A stretch of 49,130 nucleotides of DNA, taken from positions 1-49,130 of the forward strand of contig NZ_JALPTB010000050.1 in NCBI RefSeq assembly GCF_023218075.1, written 5' to 3'. The DNA is from Rhodococcus sp. HM1. Its GTDB lineage: Bacteria; Actinomycetota; Actinomycetes; Mycobacteriales; Mycobacteriaceae. The notes beneath the pieces were generated by a model. It worked only from the letters and a program-made list of their open reading frames with translations, was not told where the DNA came from and ran no database searches. The stretch's first letter is position 1, and each line of letters starts with the position of its first letter. Shown in pieces: positions 25,703 through 34,036 of this stretch. The position numbers and the translations under genes were made by a program.

Positions 25703-26455
25703 GTGACCGCCGACCTGCACGTCCTCACCCAGTCACTGGTCGGTGTGCTCGTCCTTGTCGTCGTGGCCACCGCGGTGCTGTGGGCGTACGGGGTTCCGCA
25801 CCGGTTCGCGCCCGCACTCGCGATCGCGCGCGGGGCCGTCCAGCTCGCTCTCATCAGTCTCGTGCTCAGCGGCGTCATCACCGACGGTCGCTGGGTGGCG
25901 GGCGTCCTCGGGGTGATGTTCGCGGTGGCCACGTGGACCGCGACGCGCCGGATCGGCCGCGGTACCGCCACACTCGGGATCGTCGCGGTCGCGATCCTGG
26001 CCGGTGCGGGGGTGGCCCTGGCGATCGTGTTCGCGACCGGTGCCATCGAACTGTCGCCGCGCTACGCACTCGCCATCGGCGGCATCGTCATCGGCAACGC
26101 CATGACCGTCGCGGCCCTGGCCGGGCGGCGTTTCCTCGAGATCGTCGACAGCCGCTGGGAGGAGGTCGAGGGATGGCTCGCGCTCGGCGCAACCCCGCGC
26201 CAGTCGACGGCCGAACTCACCCGGGTCGCGGTGCACGCCGCGCTGATCCCGGCGACCGATCAGACCAAGACCACCGGCCTGGTGACGCTCCCCGGCGCGT
26301 TCGTCGGCGCGATTTTCGGGGGCTTGTCGCCGCTCGAGGCCGGACGGTTCCAGATCATGGTGCTCGCGTCGATCATGGCCGCCGCGGCGATCACCGCGGT
26401 CCTCGTCGCGCGCGGTCTCGGTCCGGTCCGCTCGCGGCCGACCGTCCCGGCCTGA
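25703..26455 (+). CDS. FetB/YbbM-type ABC permease (UPF0014), putative iron/metal exporter
   Basis: 250 residues with about seven hydrophobic helices, matching UPF0014/FetB: the family stretch AIARGAVQLALISLVLSG, GIVIGNAMTVAALAGRRF, and the coupling region LALGATPRQSTAEL and TDQTKTTGLVTLPGAFVG. In E. coli FetAB exports iron and aids peroxide resistance. No FetA-like ATPase gene is adjacent in this window, so the partner must be elsewhere or the protein works differently. The GTG start is supported by a -10 element at 25691-25696. It is convergent with the TetR gene six bases away. Confidence 0.88.
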   Translation: MTADLHVLTQSLVGVLVLVVVATAVLWAYGVPHRFAPALAIARGAVQLALISLVLSGVITDGRWVAGVLGVMFAVATWTATRRIGRGTATLGIVAVAILAGAGVALAIVFATGAIELSPRYALAIGGIVIGNAMTVAALAGRRFLEIVDSRWEEVEGWLALGATPRQSTAELTRVAVHAALIPATDQTKTTGLVTLPGAFVGAIFGGLSPLEAGRFQIMVLASIMAAAAITAVLVARGLGPVRSRPTVPA

Positions 26456-26461
26456 CCGCGT

Positions 26462-27106
26462 TCAGCGGGACGCCGTCGCCCGGAACCCGGTCACTTCCCG
26501 GAACACCGTGAGCGCCCGGTCGACGAGCGTCTCGACGTCGGCCTCCGGTTCCGCGATCGACGAGCGCATCGCGAACCGGATGATCGCGCCCGCCGACAGA
26601 ACGAGCATCTGCGCGGCCTCGCGGGTGCCGACACCGCCGGTGACGGGGCGATCGGACTCGGCGAGTTTCTCCGCAACCAGATCCGACACCAGCGACTGCG
26701 CGGTGTCGACGTGCGCCATGCGGCGGCGCGCCAGCTCCGGATGACGGCAGGTGAGCTCGGCGTTCCGTTCGCGCTGCTCGGGACCGGGTCCGGAACTCTG
26801 CAGCACGTCGAACAGCAGGCGGGTGACCTTCTCCACGGCGTCCTCGTCGGCGCCGAGGGTGAACTCGGCCGCGGTGCGCTCGTCGATCGCCGGGGCGCGC
26901 AACCCGAGGACGGCGTCCTCCTTCGACGCGAAATAGTTGAAGAACGTGCGTGCGGAGACATCGGCCTCCGCGACGATCGACTCGATCGTCACGTCGGCGA
27001 GCCGGTCGTGGGCGAGCGCGGCGGCTGCCGCCGCCGAATGGATCGCGGTCCACGTCCGAGCCCGCTTGCGCGAACGCAGCGAGGGCTTCGGCCCGGTATC
27101 GGTCAC
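26462..27106 (-). CDS. TetR family transcriptional regulator
   Basis: 214 residues. The N-terminal helix-turn-helix is clear (TIESIVAEADVSARTFFNYF, then SKEDAVLG), followed by an all-helical ligand domain (AAQMLVLSAGAIIRFAMRSS). The start is a GTG at 27106, supported by GGAGGA eight bases upstream. TetR proteins usually repress efflux or catabolic genes until a ligand binds. Candidate targets are the DHA2 pump at 25.6 kb or an unlinked gene; nothing in the sequence decides this. Confidence 0.9.
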   Translation of the reverse strand: MTDTGPKPSLRSRKRARTWTAIHSAAAAAALAHDRLADVTIESIVAEADVSARTFFNYFASKEDAVLGLRAPAIDERTAAEFTLGADEDAVEKVTRLLFDVLQSSGPGPEQRERNAELTCRHPELARRRMAHVDTAQSLVSDLVAEKLAESDRPVTGGVGTREAAQMLVLSAGAIIRFAMRSSIAEPEADVETLVDRALTVFREVTGFRATASR

Positions 27107-27172
27107 GAGAGTCCTCCAGCCATCGGTATCACCGTAGTGCAGTGCCGCGGCGCTGTGGCCACGGTGCAGCGG

Positions 27173-28234
27173 CTATGCCGCTGCGGGTGCGCGCCGGTCC
27201 TCGGGCAGTCGAACGGACTCGCGGCGCGCGACGTGCCGCAGCAGCGGAATGCTCCCGGCTCCGGCGACCAGCGGGAACCAGTAGGTGCACAGGCGGTAGA
27301 TCGCGACGGCGGCGGCGGCCGGTCCGGCGTCGAATCCCAGCGCGACGAGACCGGCGACCAGGCCGGCCTCGACAATGCCGATACCGCCCGGGGTCAACGG
27401 GATCTGCCGGGCCACCTGCGTCGCCACGTGCAGCGTGGCGAGGGAGGCGACCCCCGCCTCGATACCGACGGCTAGGCACGCCGCGATCAGGCACAACAGG
27501 TCGAACATCCATTTCGCGGTGGTCAGTGCGAACACCCGGTGCCACACCCTCCGCGGGAGCCGGGCGACCTCGGCGAGCGTGTTCGCGAGTTTCGCCTTCC
27601 AACCGGCATCCGGGGGGATTTCGACGGTCGGGGCGGGCGCGCGTCGCCGGGCCACCTCGGCGGCGGCCACGACCACGGCGATCCCGGCGGCGACGCATGC
27701 CGCGAGGACGACGTGGAGCACGTCGTCGACCATCCACTCGGCCAGCCGCGGACTGACGGTCGCCGAATAGACCACGCCCAGGGCCAGCATCGACACCCCG
27801 GCGGACAAGGTCAGCGCGACCACCGCGTGACCGGGCGTCAGGCCCGCGAACGTGAGCCAGCGGTAGTTGTAGCCCGCCGCGAACGCGCCACCGGCGGGCA
27901 GTCCCTGCGTCACGGCGGTGGACGCGTAGGTCACCAGCTCCGAGCGGCGCCGCGACATCTCACCCCCGAACGCCGAGACCACGACGTTCTGCAGGCGGGC
28001 CAGCATGTGCATCGCGACCATCTGGACGGCAAGCGCTCCGATCACCCACTGCACCTGAGCGTCGAGCACGGCGTCGCGGATCGTGGACAGGGCGGGAAGC
28101 TGGGCGCGGAGGATCCAGGCGGCCGCGGCGACGACCGCGAGCCCGACGAATACACGTGTCGCGGGGTGCCGGGCCACGGTGCGCAGCCTCGAGCGGCGGC
28201 GAGTCTGCGCTGCCGTCGTCGCGGTTCTCGGCAT
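27173..28234 (-). CDS. Lysylphosphatidylglycerol synthetase-like/UPF0104 membrane protein
   Basis: 353 residues with about eight hydrophobic segments and the flippase-like signatures ARLQNVVVSAFGGEMSRRR, VTQGLPAGGAFAAGYNYRW and QIPLTPGGIGIVEAGLVAGL. This matches the membrane half of MprF/AglD proteins without the aminoacyl-transferase domain, so a lipid or glycolipid translocation role is likely but unproven. AGGAGA precedes the ATG at 28234. It is divergent from the UdgX gene; the palindrome GATCGG-TCGG-CCGATC (28249-28264) lies 15 bases ahead of its start. Confidence 0.87.
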   Translation of the reverse strand: MPRTATTAAQTRRRSRLRTVARHPATRVFVGLAVVAAAAWILRAQLPALSTIRDAVLDAQVQWVIGALAVQMVAMHMLARLQNVVVSAFGGEMSRRRSELVTYASTAVTQGLPAGGAFAAGYNYRWLTFAGLTPGHAVVALTLSAGVSMLALGVVYSATVSPRLAEWMVDDVLHVVLAACVAAGIAVVVAAAEVARRRAPAPTVEIPPDAGWKAKLANTLAEVARLPRRVWHRVFALTTAKWMFDLLCLIAACLAVGIEAGVASLATLHVATQVARQIPLTPGGIGIVEAGLVAGLVALGFDAGPAAAAVAIYRLCTYWFPLVAGAGSIPLLRHVARRESVRLPEDRRAPAAA

Positions 28235-28362
28235 CGGGTCGTCTCCTGGATCGGTCGGCCGATCGTAACTCTGCAGCGGTGCAATCTTTTATTTCTGTGA
28301 CATTTCATACGACCGCCGGGGGTCGCACGGTTCCGGTACCGAACACCGGGTATCCAGCAGGT

Positions 28363-29007
28363 ATGGCCAAACATCCCGGCGCCGAGCAGTACCTGCCGGC
28401 GAGCACCGACCTCGTCGCCCTCGCGTCCGCGGCCGCCGGATGCCGCGGCTGTGATCTGTACCGATACGCGGGTCCCACCGTCTTCGGGGACGGACCCGCG
28501 ACCGCGCGGCTGCTGCTCGTCGGCGAACAACCCGGCGACCAGGAGGACCGCGCCGGCGAGCCCTTCGTCGGGCCCGCCGGGCACCTGCTCGACCGTGCCC
28601 TCGAGAAGGCCGGGATCGACCGCGGCGACGTCTACGTCACCAACGCCGTCAAACACTTCAAGTTCGCCCGCGAGGCCGGCGGCAAGCGGCGCATCCACAA
28701 GAAGCCGTCGCGCGGCGAGGTGATCGCGTGCCGGCCGTGGCTGTTCGCCGAACTCGAAGCGGTCCGCCCCGACGTGCTGGTGTGTCTCGGGGCGACGGCC
28801 GCGCAGGCACTGCTCGGCCCGTCCTTCCGGATCACCGAACATCGCGGCCAGGTCCTGCACGCCGACCCCGAACTGAAGCTGCCGTCCGACCCGCAGATCA
28901 TCGCGACCGTGCATCCGTCGGCGATCCTGCGGATGCGCACCGGCCGCGACGACGCGCTCGAATCCCTGGTCCGCGATCTGCGGCGCGCGGCGAGTCTCGT
29001 CGGCTGA
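28363..29007 (+). CDS. udgX: UdgX-type uracil-DNA glycosylase (Fe-S, covalent uracil-DNA binder)
   Basis: 214 residues of the family 4-like uracil-DNA glycosylases. Motif A is GEQPGDQEDR (54-63) and motif B HPSAILR (184-190). Four cysteines at 27, 30, 123 and 141 fit a 4Fe-4S cluster. The insertion KRRIHKKPSR (108-117) is the UdgX signature; in the M. smegmatis protein the His of this loop becomes covalently attached to the abasic site after uracil is cut, and here that residue is His112. The ATG at 28363 is chosen; TATCCA at 28351-28356 and AGCAGG both precede it. No partner gene is adjacent. Confidence 0.94.
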   Translation: MAKHPGAEQYLPASTDLVALASAAAGCRGCDLYRYAGPTVFGDGPATARLLLVGEQPGDQEDRAGEPFVGPAGHLLDRALEKAGIDRGDVYVTNAVKHFKFAREAGGKRRIHKKPSRGEVIACRPWLFAELEAVRPDVLVCLGATAAQALLGPSFRITEHRGQVLHADPELKLPSDPQIIATVHPSAILRMRTGRDDALESLVRDLRRAASLVG

Positions 29008-29018
29008 AGTCGGTGCGC

Positions 29019-29948
29019 TCAGGGGGAGGTCGCGAGGGCGGCGGCCAACCCGAACGCGACCGAGGTCGCGCACACCTCGAGCACCGCGTTGCGCAGCGAC
29101 ACTTCCGCGGTCGCGCGGTGCGCGGTCGCGGCGGGCACCCACGTGCGACGCCACCGCGCCCCCAGAGCCACCAGGCCGGCGAGGACCACGGTCTTGGCCA
29201 GCACGATGCGGCCGTAACCGGTGTCGACCAGCGCGGACAGCGAGCCCAGCCGCACCGCCGCGTCGATCACTCCGGTCGCGGCCAGCACCGCGACGCACCA
29301 CGTCGCGAGCGTCGAATAGCGCGGCAGCAGCCTGGCCCACGCGCCCCGCGAGCGCACCGTCAGCGCGAGCGCGACCAGCACACCGACCCACAGACCGGCC
29401 GCGAGGACGTGCAGCGCATCGAGCAGCGAACCCAGAGGCTGCTGCGACATGTGCCCGGACACCGGTCGCGCGATCAGCGCCGGCGCCGCCACCGCGAGCA
29501 CCGGAGCCGTCGGCCACGACGCATCTCGCCGGTACGCGACGACCGCGACGACGGTGCACGCCGCGACACACCCGAACGCCGCGACCCCGATCCGCCCGGA
29601 GCCCACGGTCCCCGCGAACTGCGCGAACCGTGCGGTGTCGAGGCGGGTGACCGGCACACCGGCCACCGCCGCCGCCTCGAACACCAGCAGCGCGCCCTCG
29701 CACATCAGCCACACGCCGCCGAATGCGGCGATCGCCCGCCACAGATCGGCGGGCGCGACCGGGGGACGACGGTCGCCGCGGACGGCGACCCCGAGTGCGG
29801 CCAGGCCCAGCACGGTCACCCCGGCGCACAACGACAGGGCACGCACCCAGCTCGAACCCTGGGGCGCGGCCAGCAGCCAGCCGGCGGCCACACCCGCGGT
29901 GGCGCCGACGACGGCACCGAGCAGCCATCGCCGGCGCGCCGGTACCAC
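29019..29948 (-). CDS. copD: CopD family copper resistance/transport membrane protein
   Basis: 309 residues with about eight membrane helices. The CopD hallmark HMSQQPLGSLLDALHVLAAG has conserved histidines, and GYGRIVLAKTVVLAGLVALG is the usual late helix pair. It is predicted to move copper across the membrane together with CopC. The GTG at 29948 is chosen because it lies five bases after the copC stop; a longer frame to 30029 would overlap copC heavily. Last gene of the copper operon. Confidence 0.88.
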   Translation of the reverse strand: MVPARRRWLLGAVVGATAGVAAGWLLAAPQGSSWVRALSLCAGVTVLGLAALGVAVRGDRRPPVAPADLWRAIAAFGGVWLMCEGALLVFEAAAVAGVPVTRLDTARFAQFAGTVGSGRIGVAAFGCVAACTVVAVVAYRRDASWPTAPVLAVAAPALIARPVSGHMSQQPLGSLLDALHVLAAGLWVGVLVALALTVRSRGAWARLLPRYSTLATWCVAVLAATGVIDAAVRLGSLSALVDTGYGRIVLAKTVVLAGLVALGARWRRTWVPAATAHRATAEVSLRNAVLEVCATSVAFGLAAALATSP

Positions 29949-29953
29949 GGAGG

Positions 29954-30493
29954 TCAGGCCTTCGGCTTGCGCAGCGCGAACCACAGCCCGCCCGCGATCA
30001 CCACGACCGCGGCCACGACGAACCACCACACCGCGACCCCGCCGCCGTCACCGTCGGCCGAGGTCGCGGCCGGGGTTTCCGGCGTTGCGGTGGCCGTGCC
30101 CGCGGCGGGAGCGCCGGGCGCGCCCGCCCCGTCCTGCGTGAGCGTGAACGTGCGGGTACCGCTGACCGGATGCCCGTCGGCGGAGGTCACCCGGAACGCG
30201 ATGGTGTACACGCCGGCCGGACCCAGCTCGCCGACCTCGACGCCGACGGTCGCGCCGTCGACGACCGGATCGCCCTTCGACCACAGGTTCCCGTCGGGGC
30301 CGACGACGGTGAGCGCCGCGAACTGCTGCTGCATCGCCTCGTTGAACGTCACCGTCACCCGTTCGGGTGCCTGCGCGATCTGCGCGCCGTCCTCCGGGTT
30401 GCTGGACAGGACGACGGCGTGCGCCGACGCCGGTCCGGCGGTCATCACCAGGGCCGCGACCAGGGCGGCCAGGATCGTGAACAGGCGATTCAT
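29954..30493 (-). CDS. copC: CopC domain copper-binding exported protein
   Basis: 179 residues. A Sec signal (LAALVAALVMTAGPASA) is cleaved to expose AHAVVLSSNPEDG, whose His is the copper ligand of CopC; the second His is in SADGHPVSGTRTFTL. A flexible Ala/Pro/Thr linker and one C-terminal helix (VAVWWFVVAAVVVIAGGLWF) anchor it to the membrane. The ATG overlaps the stop of ycnI by ATGA. Copper is delivered to or taken from CopD. Confidence 0.92.
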   Translation of the reverse strand: MNRLFTILAALVAALVMTAGPASAHAVVLSSNPEDGAQIAQAPERVTVTFNEAMQQQFAALTVVGPDGNLWSKGDPVVDGATVGVEVGELGPAGVYTIAFRVTSADGHPVSGTRTFTLTQDGAGAPGAPAAGTATATPETPAATSADGDGGGVAVWWFVVAAVVVIAGGLWFALRKPKA

Positions 30494-31149
30494 GAGCGCC
30501 GTCCCTTCAGTACCGCACCGAGGCCCAGTGCGGCGCCGAGCGCGCCGAGCACCAGGCCGATCCCGCCGAGCCAGCGGGCGGTGTCGTCGGTTGCAACCTC
30601 GGAGGTCGCGGTGGTTTCGGACGCCGCGGTGGTTACGACGGCATGGCCGTCGCCGCTGCTCGCGGTGAGGGTCAGGCTCGGCGCCGGCTTCTCCGGCTCC
30701 GCGTCGCCGATGGCCTCCTGATCCCACGCGACGACCTGACCGTCGCTGTAGGTCTGCACCGCCGGGAACGACAGCGCGTCCTGCTCGGGCAGCGGCCCTG
30801 CGGACAGCAGGAACTGCTGGAACTGGCCGGGTCCGACGGCGACGCCGGGATCGGCGGTCCAGGTCACGGAGGTCGCCAGACCGGACGCCGGGTCCTTCGT
30901 GACGGTCGCGGTCCAGCCCGGCATCGGCTCGGTCCGCGCGGACTTCAGCCCGGGCAGCGTCACCGTCAGCGCGGTGGTTCCGGCAGTCTCGGACTCGGTG
31001 GGCACCCGGAACGTGAGCACCGTATAGCCGCCCTGGGTGGCGCCGGGTGCGACGACGCTGACGTGCGCGGAGGCGACGCCGGCCCCGGCGAAGAGCATCG
31101 CAGCGGTGATGCCCGCGGCCGTGACGGCGCGGGTCGGAAGGGTCTTCAT
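30490..31149 (-). CDS. ycnI: YcnI/DUF1775 copper-binding exported protein
   Basis: 219 residues. A signal peptide ends in AGVASA and exposes HVSVVAPGATQGGYTVLTFR, where the N-terminal His is the expected copper ligand with Trp in the motif PGWTATV. The C-terminus has one membrane helix (WLGGIGLVLGALGAALGLGA) and a short basic tail. YcnI proteins accompany CopC/CopD in many Gram-positive copper loci. It is followed by copC with a 4-bp overlap and preceded 39 bp upstream by a small membrane protein gene. Confidence 0.92.
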   Translation of the reverse strand: MKTLPTRAVTAAGITAAMLFAGAGVASAHVSVVAPGATQGGYTVLTFRVPTESETAGTTALTVTLPGLKSARTEPMPGWTATVTKDPASGLATSVTWTADPGVAVGPGQFQQFLLSAGPLPEQDALSFPAVQTYSDGQVVAWDQEAIGDAEPEKPAPSLTLTASSGDGHAVVTTAASETTATSEVATDDTARWLGGIGLVLGALGAALGLGAVLKGRRS

Positions 31150-31188
31150 CTTCTGTCTGTGGCTTTCTGATCGGAGAGGACGTGCGGT

Positions 31189-31677
31189 TCAGGCGACCGC
31201 GACGGGTGGTCCCCTCCGACGGATGCTCGGTGGTGGTCGCGCCTCGACGACGCAGCGCACCGCACCGACCGGCACGACGCGTGCCGGAGCCTCCACCGGC
31301 ACCGGGCCCGCCGACAGCACGGCGTGCACCACGCGGGTGATCGCCGCGTGCAGCCGTTCGGCGACGGTGAGCAGCCGGGCACACCCGGCGACCGCGACCG
31401 CGTGCGCGGCCAGCATCAGCCACGACGGGTGGGCGTGCTCGGCCGGCACGGTCGCGAGGACGATGTGCGTGCCGGCCTGGCCGGCCGCGAGGAACACGGC
31501 CGTCGGCACCGCCGGCAGATGTGCGCCCGCGACACCGACGGCGGCGGCGACCGCGATGAGCAGCGCCGCACTCGGTCCCGTGGGAAGCCCGCCACCGGCC
31601 GCGGCGTGCGCGACGATCGCGAGTGCCGCCGTCAGGGCACCCGCGGTCGCACCGCGCAGAATCGGACCGGCAGCCAT
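31189..31677 (-). CDS. Small membrane protein leading the copper operon
   Basis: 162 residues with about four hydrophobic segments and many histidines and one cysteine near the membrane (AHAAAGG, AGTHIVLATVPAEHAHPSW, AAHAVAVAGCARLL). The tail ends RRRGPPVAVA, a RGPP motif also seen at the ends of some DUF2946-type copper-associated proteins. I cannot name the family firmly. It is the first gene of the likely operon with ycnI, copC and copD, so a role in copper sensing or transport is a guess from position. The ATG at 31677 is eight bases past the stop of the DUF6474 gene. Confidence 0.75.
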   Translation of the reverse strand: MAAGPILRGATAGALTAALAIVAHAAAGGGLPTGPSAALLIAVAAAVGVAGAHLPAVPTAVFLAAGQAGTHIVLATVPAEHAHPSWLMLAAHAVAVAGCARLLTVAERLHAAITRVVHAVLSAGPVPVEAPARVVPVGAVRCVVEARPPPSIRRRGPPVAVA

Positions 31678-31684
31678 GGGACCG

Positions 31685-32338
31685 TCAGCGCACCCCGAGC
31701 CGCGCCAGCAGGTCGGCTTCGATGCCGTCGAGCTCGGCGGAGATCGCCGCGTGCGCCGAGTGGCGACGCGGGGCGGGCATCTGCTCGGCCGCACTGATCG
31801 CGGTCGTGAGATCGGTGAGCCGGGCCCGGGTGGCCTCGGCGAACTTGGCGGTTTCGGCGTCCTGAGGATGCTGCTCGACGATCTTGGCGACGGAATGTTC
31901 GGCGCCGGCGACGCGGGCGCTCAGTCGCGCGCCGTGCCCGGTGAACTCGCCGAGCTGGTCGATCGCGATGCCCATGCGCTGCGCCCGCCGGGCGTCGAGC
32001 TGCCCGCGCAGGGCGGTGACGGCCTGGTAGACCAGCGGCACCAGCACCGGCGCCAGCAGACGTGCGACCCCGAGATAGCGCCGCACCTTCGCGGCGGTGA
32101 AGCCCTGGGAGGCGGCGGCCTTCTCCTGCGCCTTGAGCGTGGCGATCTGCTGCTTCTCGATCCGGGTCTGCGACTTGACGAGCTCCCTGTCGACTTTGGC
32201 CTGTGCCTTCGCGGCGCGGCGGTCCCGTCGAGACTGGTTCTTTGCTCCGAGCTTCGCTTCGAGCGCGGCCTTGTGCTTCAGGGCCTTCGCTTCGGCCTTG
32301 CGGGTGGCGCGACGCTTCCGCCGTTTGAACAACGCCAT
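31685..32338 (-). CDS. DUF6474 family protein, basic coiled-coil N-terminus
   Basis: 217 residues. The first 80 are very basic, rich in Lys/Arg/Ala (MALFKRRKRRATRKAEAKAL) and likely coiled coil. One hydrophobic stretch follows (LLAPVLVPLVYQAVTALRG, about 93-111), then helical segments. This matches DUF6474, an actinobacterial family of unknown role. The basic head could contact nucleic acid or acidic lipid. It is divergent from the RecB-like nuclease gene across 105 bp and directly precedes the copper operon on the same strand. Confidence 0.8.
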   Translation of the reverse strand: MALFKRRKRRATRKAEAKALKHKAALEAKLGAKNQSRRDRRAAKAQAKVDRELVKSQTRIEKQQIATLKAQEKAAASQGFTAAKVRRYLGVARLLAPVLVPLVYQAVTALRGQLDARRAQRMGIAIDQLGEFTGHGARLSARVAGAEHSVAKIVEQHPQDAETAKFAEATRARLTDLTTAISAAEQMPAPRRHSAHAAISAELDGIEADLLARLGVR

Positions 32339-32443
32339 CGAACAGCACCCTCCATTCGGTGTGACGGCGCAGCGGCGCCTGAAGAATCAGGCTGTCTGTG
32401 CCGGTGGTATCGGTTCACCTTAGGACGAATACCCTGGACGGTT

Positions 32444-34033
32444 GTGGATGCACCCATCGAAATGCGGCGATCGCCCGTTCTCATCGAGGCGAGCGCGCTG
32501 ACGAGGTGCCGTCACCGGGTGTATCTGGACGCGGCGTTTCCCGAGGACTTGGCGACGGCACCGGAGAACCCCGGAGCGAAACAGCGGCAGGAGGCTGCCG
32601 CGGCTCATCGCGAATCGATCCGCAGACAGCTGTTCGACGCCCAGCCCGGCTGGGTGCAGATCGCAGCCGACGGGCCCGCGTCCCGTCGGGCCGAGGACAC
32701 GATCCGGGCGTGCCGAGCCGGCGTCGACCGGATCTGGGGTGCGGTGCTGCCCGCCGAGCCCGAAACAGGGCGGCGGGGCCGATCCGAGATCCTGCTGCGC
32801 GACACCGTGCGCGGCGGCTACATCCCGGTGATCGTCGTCAACCACAAGGTCACCGATCCGGGTCGCGGCGCGACCACGACCGGACTGTTCGCGTGGGAAC
32901 CCGCGATCGACGAGACCCGCAAGGTGCGCAGCCAGCTGCGCGACCAGATGCGGCTCGCGCAGCTGTACCGGATGCTCGAACGGCACGGACTCGCCAGCCC
33001 CGCGCGGGTGGCGGGGGCGATCGGCTACGGCGGGGACTGCATCCTTGTGCACGACCTGTCCGAGGTGCTTGCCGACTACGACGAGCGGTTCGCGGACCGC
33101 ATCGCGATCGCGCGTGGGGAGGTCGCGACCGAGCCGGCGCAGATCGGGGAGTGTCGGACCTGCCCGTGGTGGTCGCGGTGCCGGGAACAGCTGGTGCAGG
33201 CGCACGACGTGTCGCTGGTCGCGCCCGGCCAGCGCGCGACGGTGCTGCGGGAACTCGGTGTGCACACCGTCGACGAGCTGGCCCACTGGGACGGCGAGGA
33301 ACCCGAGGTGTGGCCGCAGGGGTCGTTCGCGGACACCGTCGTCACGGCGAAGGCGTGGCTGGTGGGTGCGCCCCTGGTGCGGCGGTACGGGCACGTGCAC
33401 GTGCACCGCGCCGACATCGAGGTCGACGTCGACATGGAGAGCTACCACGAGTTCGGTGCCTACCTGTGGGGGACGCTGCTGAACGTCGACGGCGAGTCGG
33501 CGTACCTGCCGTTCGCGACCTGGGATCCGGTGCCCACCGACGACGAGGCCCGCTCCTTCGGAGAGTTCTGGACGTGGCTCTCCGATCAACGCAAGGTCGC
33601 CGAGCGTCGTGGGAAAACGTTTGCCGCATACTGCTATTCGAGAACAGCCGAGGACAAGTGGCTGCTGGCGTCGGCGCGCCGGTTCTACGGACGGCCCGGT
33701 GTGCCGAGCGAGGCGGAGGTCCGCGCATTCATCGACTCGCCGCAGTGGGTCGACGTGTTCCAGGCCGTGACCGATCAGTTCGTGTGCCCGAACGGCAAGG
33801 GACTCAAGAAGATTGCGCCGCTGGCCGGACATCGGTGGCGCGACGAGGAAGCCGGTGGCGAGGCGTCGATGAGCTGGTATCGCGAGGCCGTCGGCTACGA
33901 GGGTCCGCCCGATCCGGCCCAGCGGCAGCGGCTGCTCGAGTACAACGAGGACGACGTCATCGCGACGAAGTTTCTGCGCGAGTGGATGACCGACCGTGCA
34001 GTGCAGGAGATTCCGCACATCGACGATCTCTGA
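32444..34033 (+). CDS. TM0106 family RecB-like putative nuclease with RNase H-like domain
   Basis: 529 residues. The N-terminal half is a RecB/Cas4-like PD-(D/E)xK domain with the acidic and lysine motifs around VVNHKVTD and four cysteines for an Fe-S cluster at 22, 237, 240 and 246 (ECRTCPWWSRC). The C-terminal half is an RNase H-like exonuclease domain (DVDMESYHEFGAYLWG, ending YNEDDVIATKFLREW). It probably processes DNA or RNA ends; no pathway is known. The GTG at 32444 is preferred over ATG 32462 because TACCCT at 32430-32435 could serve as a -10 just ahead. No CRISPR or helicase gene is nearby. Confidence 0.88.
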   Translation: MDAPIEMRRSPVLIEASALTRCRHRVYLDAAFPEDLATAPENPGAKQRQEAAAAHRESIRRQLFDAQPGWVQIAADGPASRRAEDTIRACRAGVDRIWGAVLPAEPETGRRGRSEILLRDTVRGGYIPVIVVNHKVTDPGRGATTTGLFAWEPAIDETRKVRSQLRDQMRLAQLYRMLERHGLASPARVAGAIGYGGDCILVHDLSEVLADYDERFADRIAIARGEVATEPAQIGECRTCPWWSRCREQLVQAHDVSLVAPGQRATVLRELGVHTVDELAHWDGEEPEVWPQGSFADTVVTAKAWLVGAPLVRRYGHVHVHRADIEVDVDMESYHEFGAYLWGTLLNVDGESAYLPFATWDPVPTDDEARSFGEFWTWLSDQRKVAERRGKTFAAYCYSRTAEDKWLLASARRFYGRPGVPSEAEVRAFIDSPQWVDVFQAVTDQFVCPNGKGLKKIAPLAGHRWRDEEAGGEASMSWYREAVGYEGPPDPAQRQRLLEYNEDDVIATKFLREWMTDRAVQEIPHIDDL

Positions 34034-34036
34034 ACG

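Noticed and set aside
32444-34033. Cas4 nuclease
   Set aside because: It shares the Fe-S RecB-like fold but is longer, carries an RNase H-like domain and has no CRISPR context.
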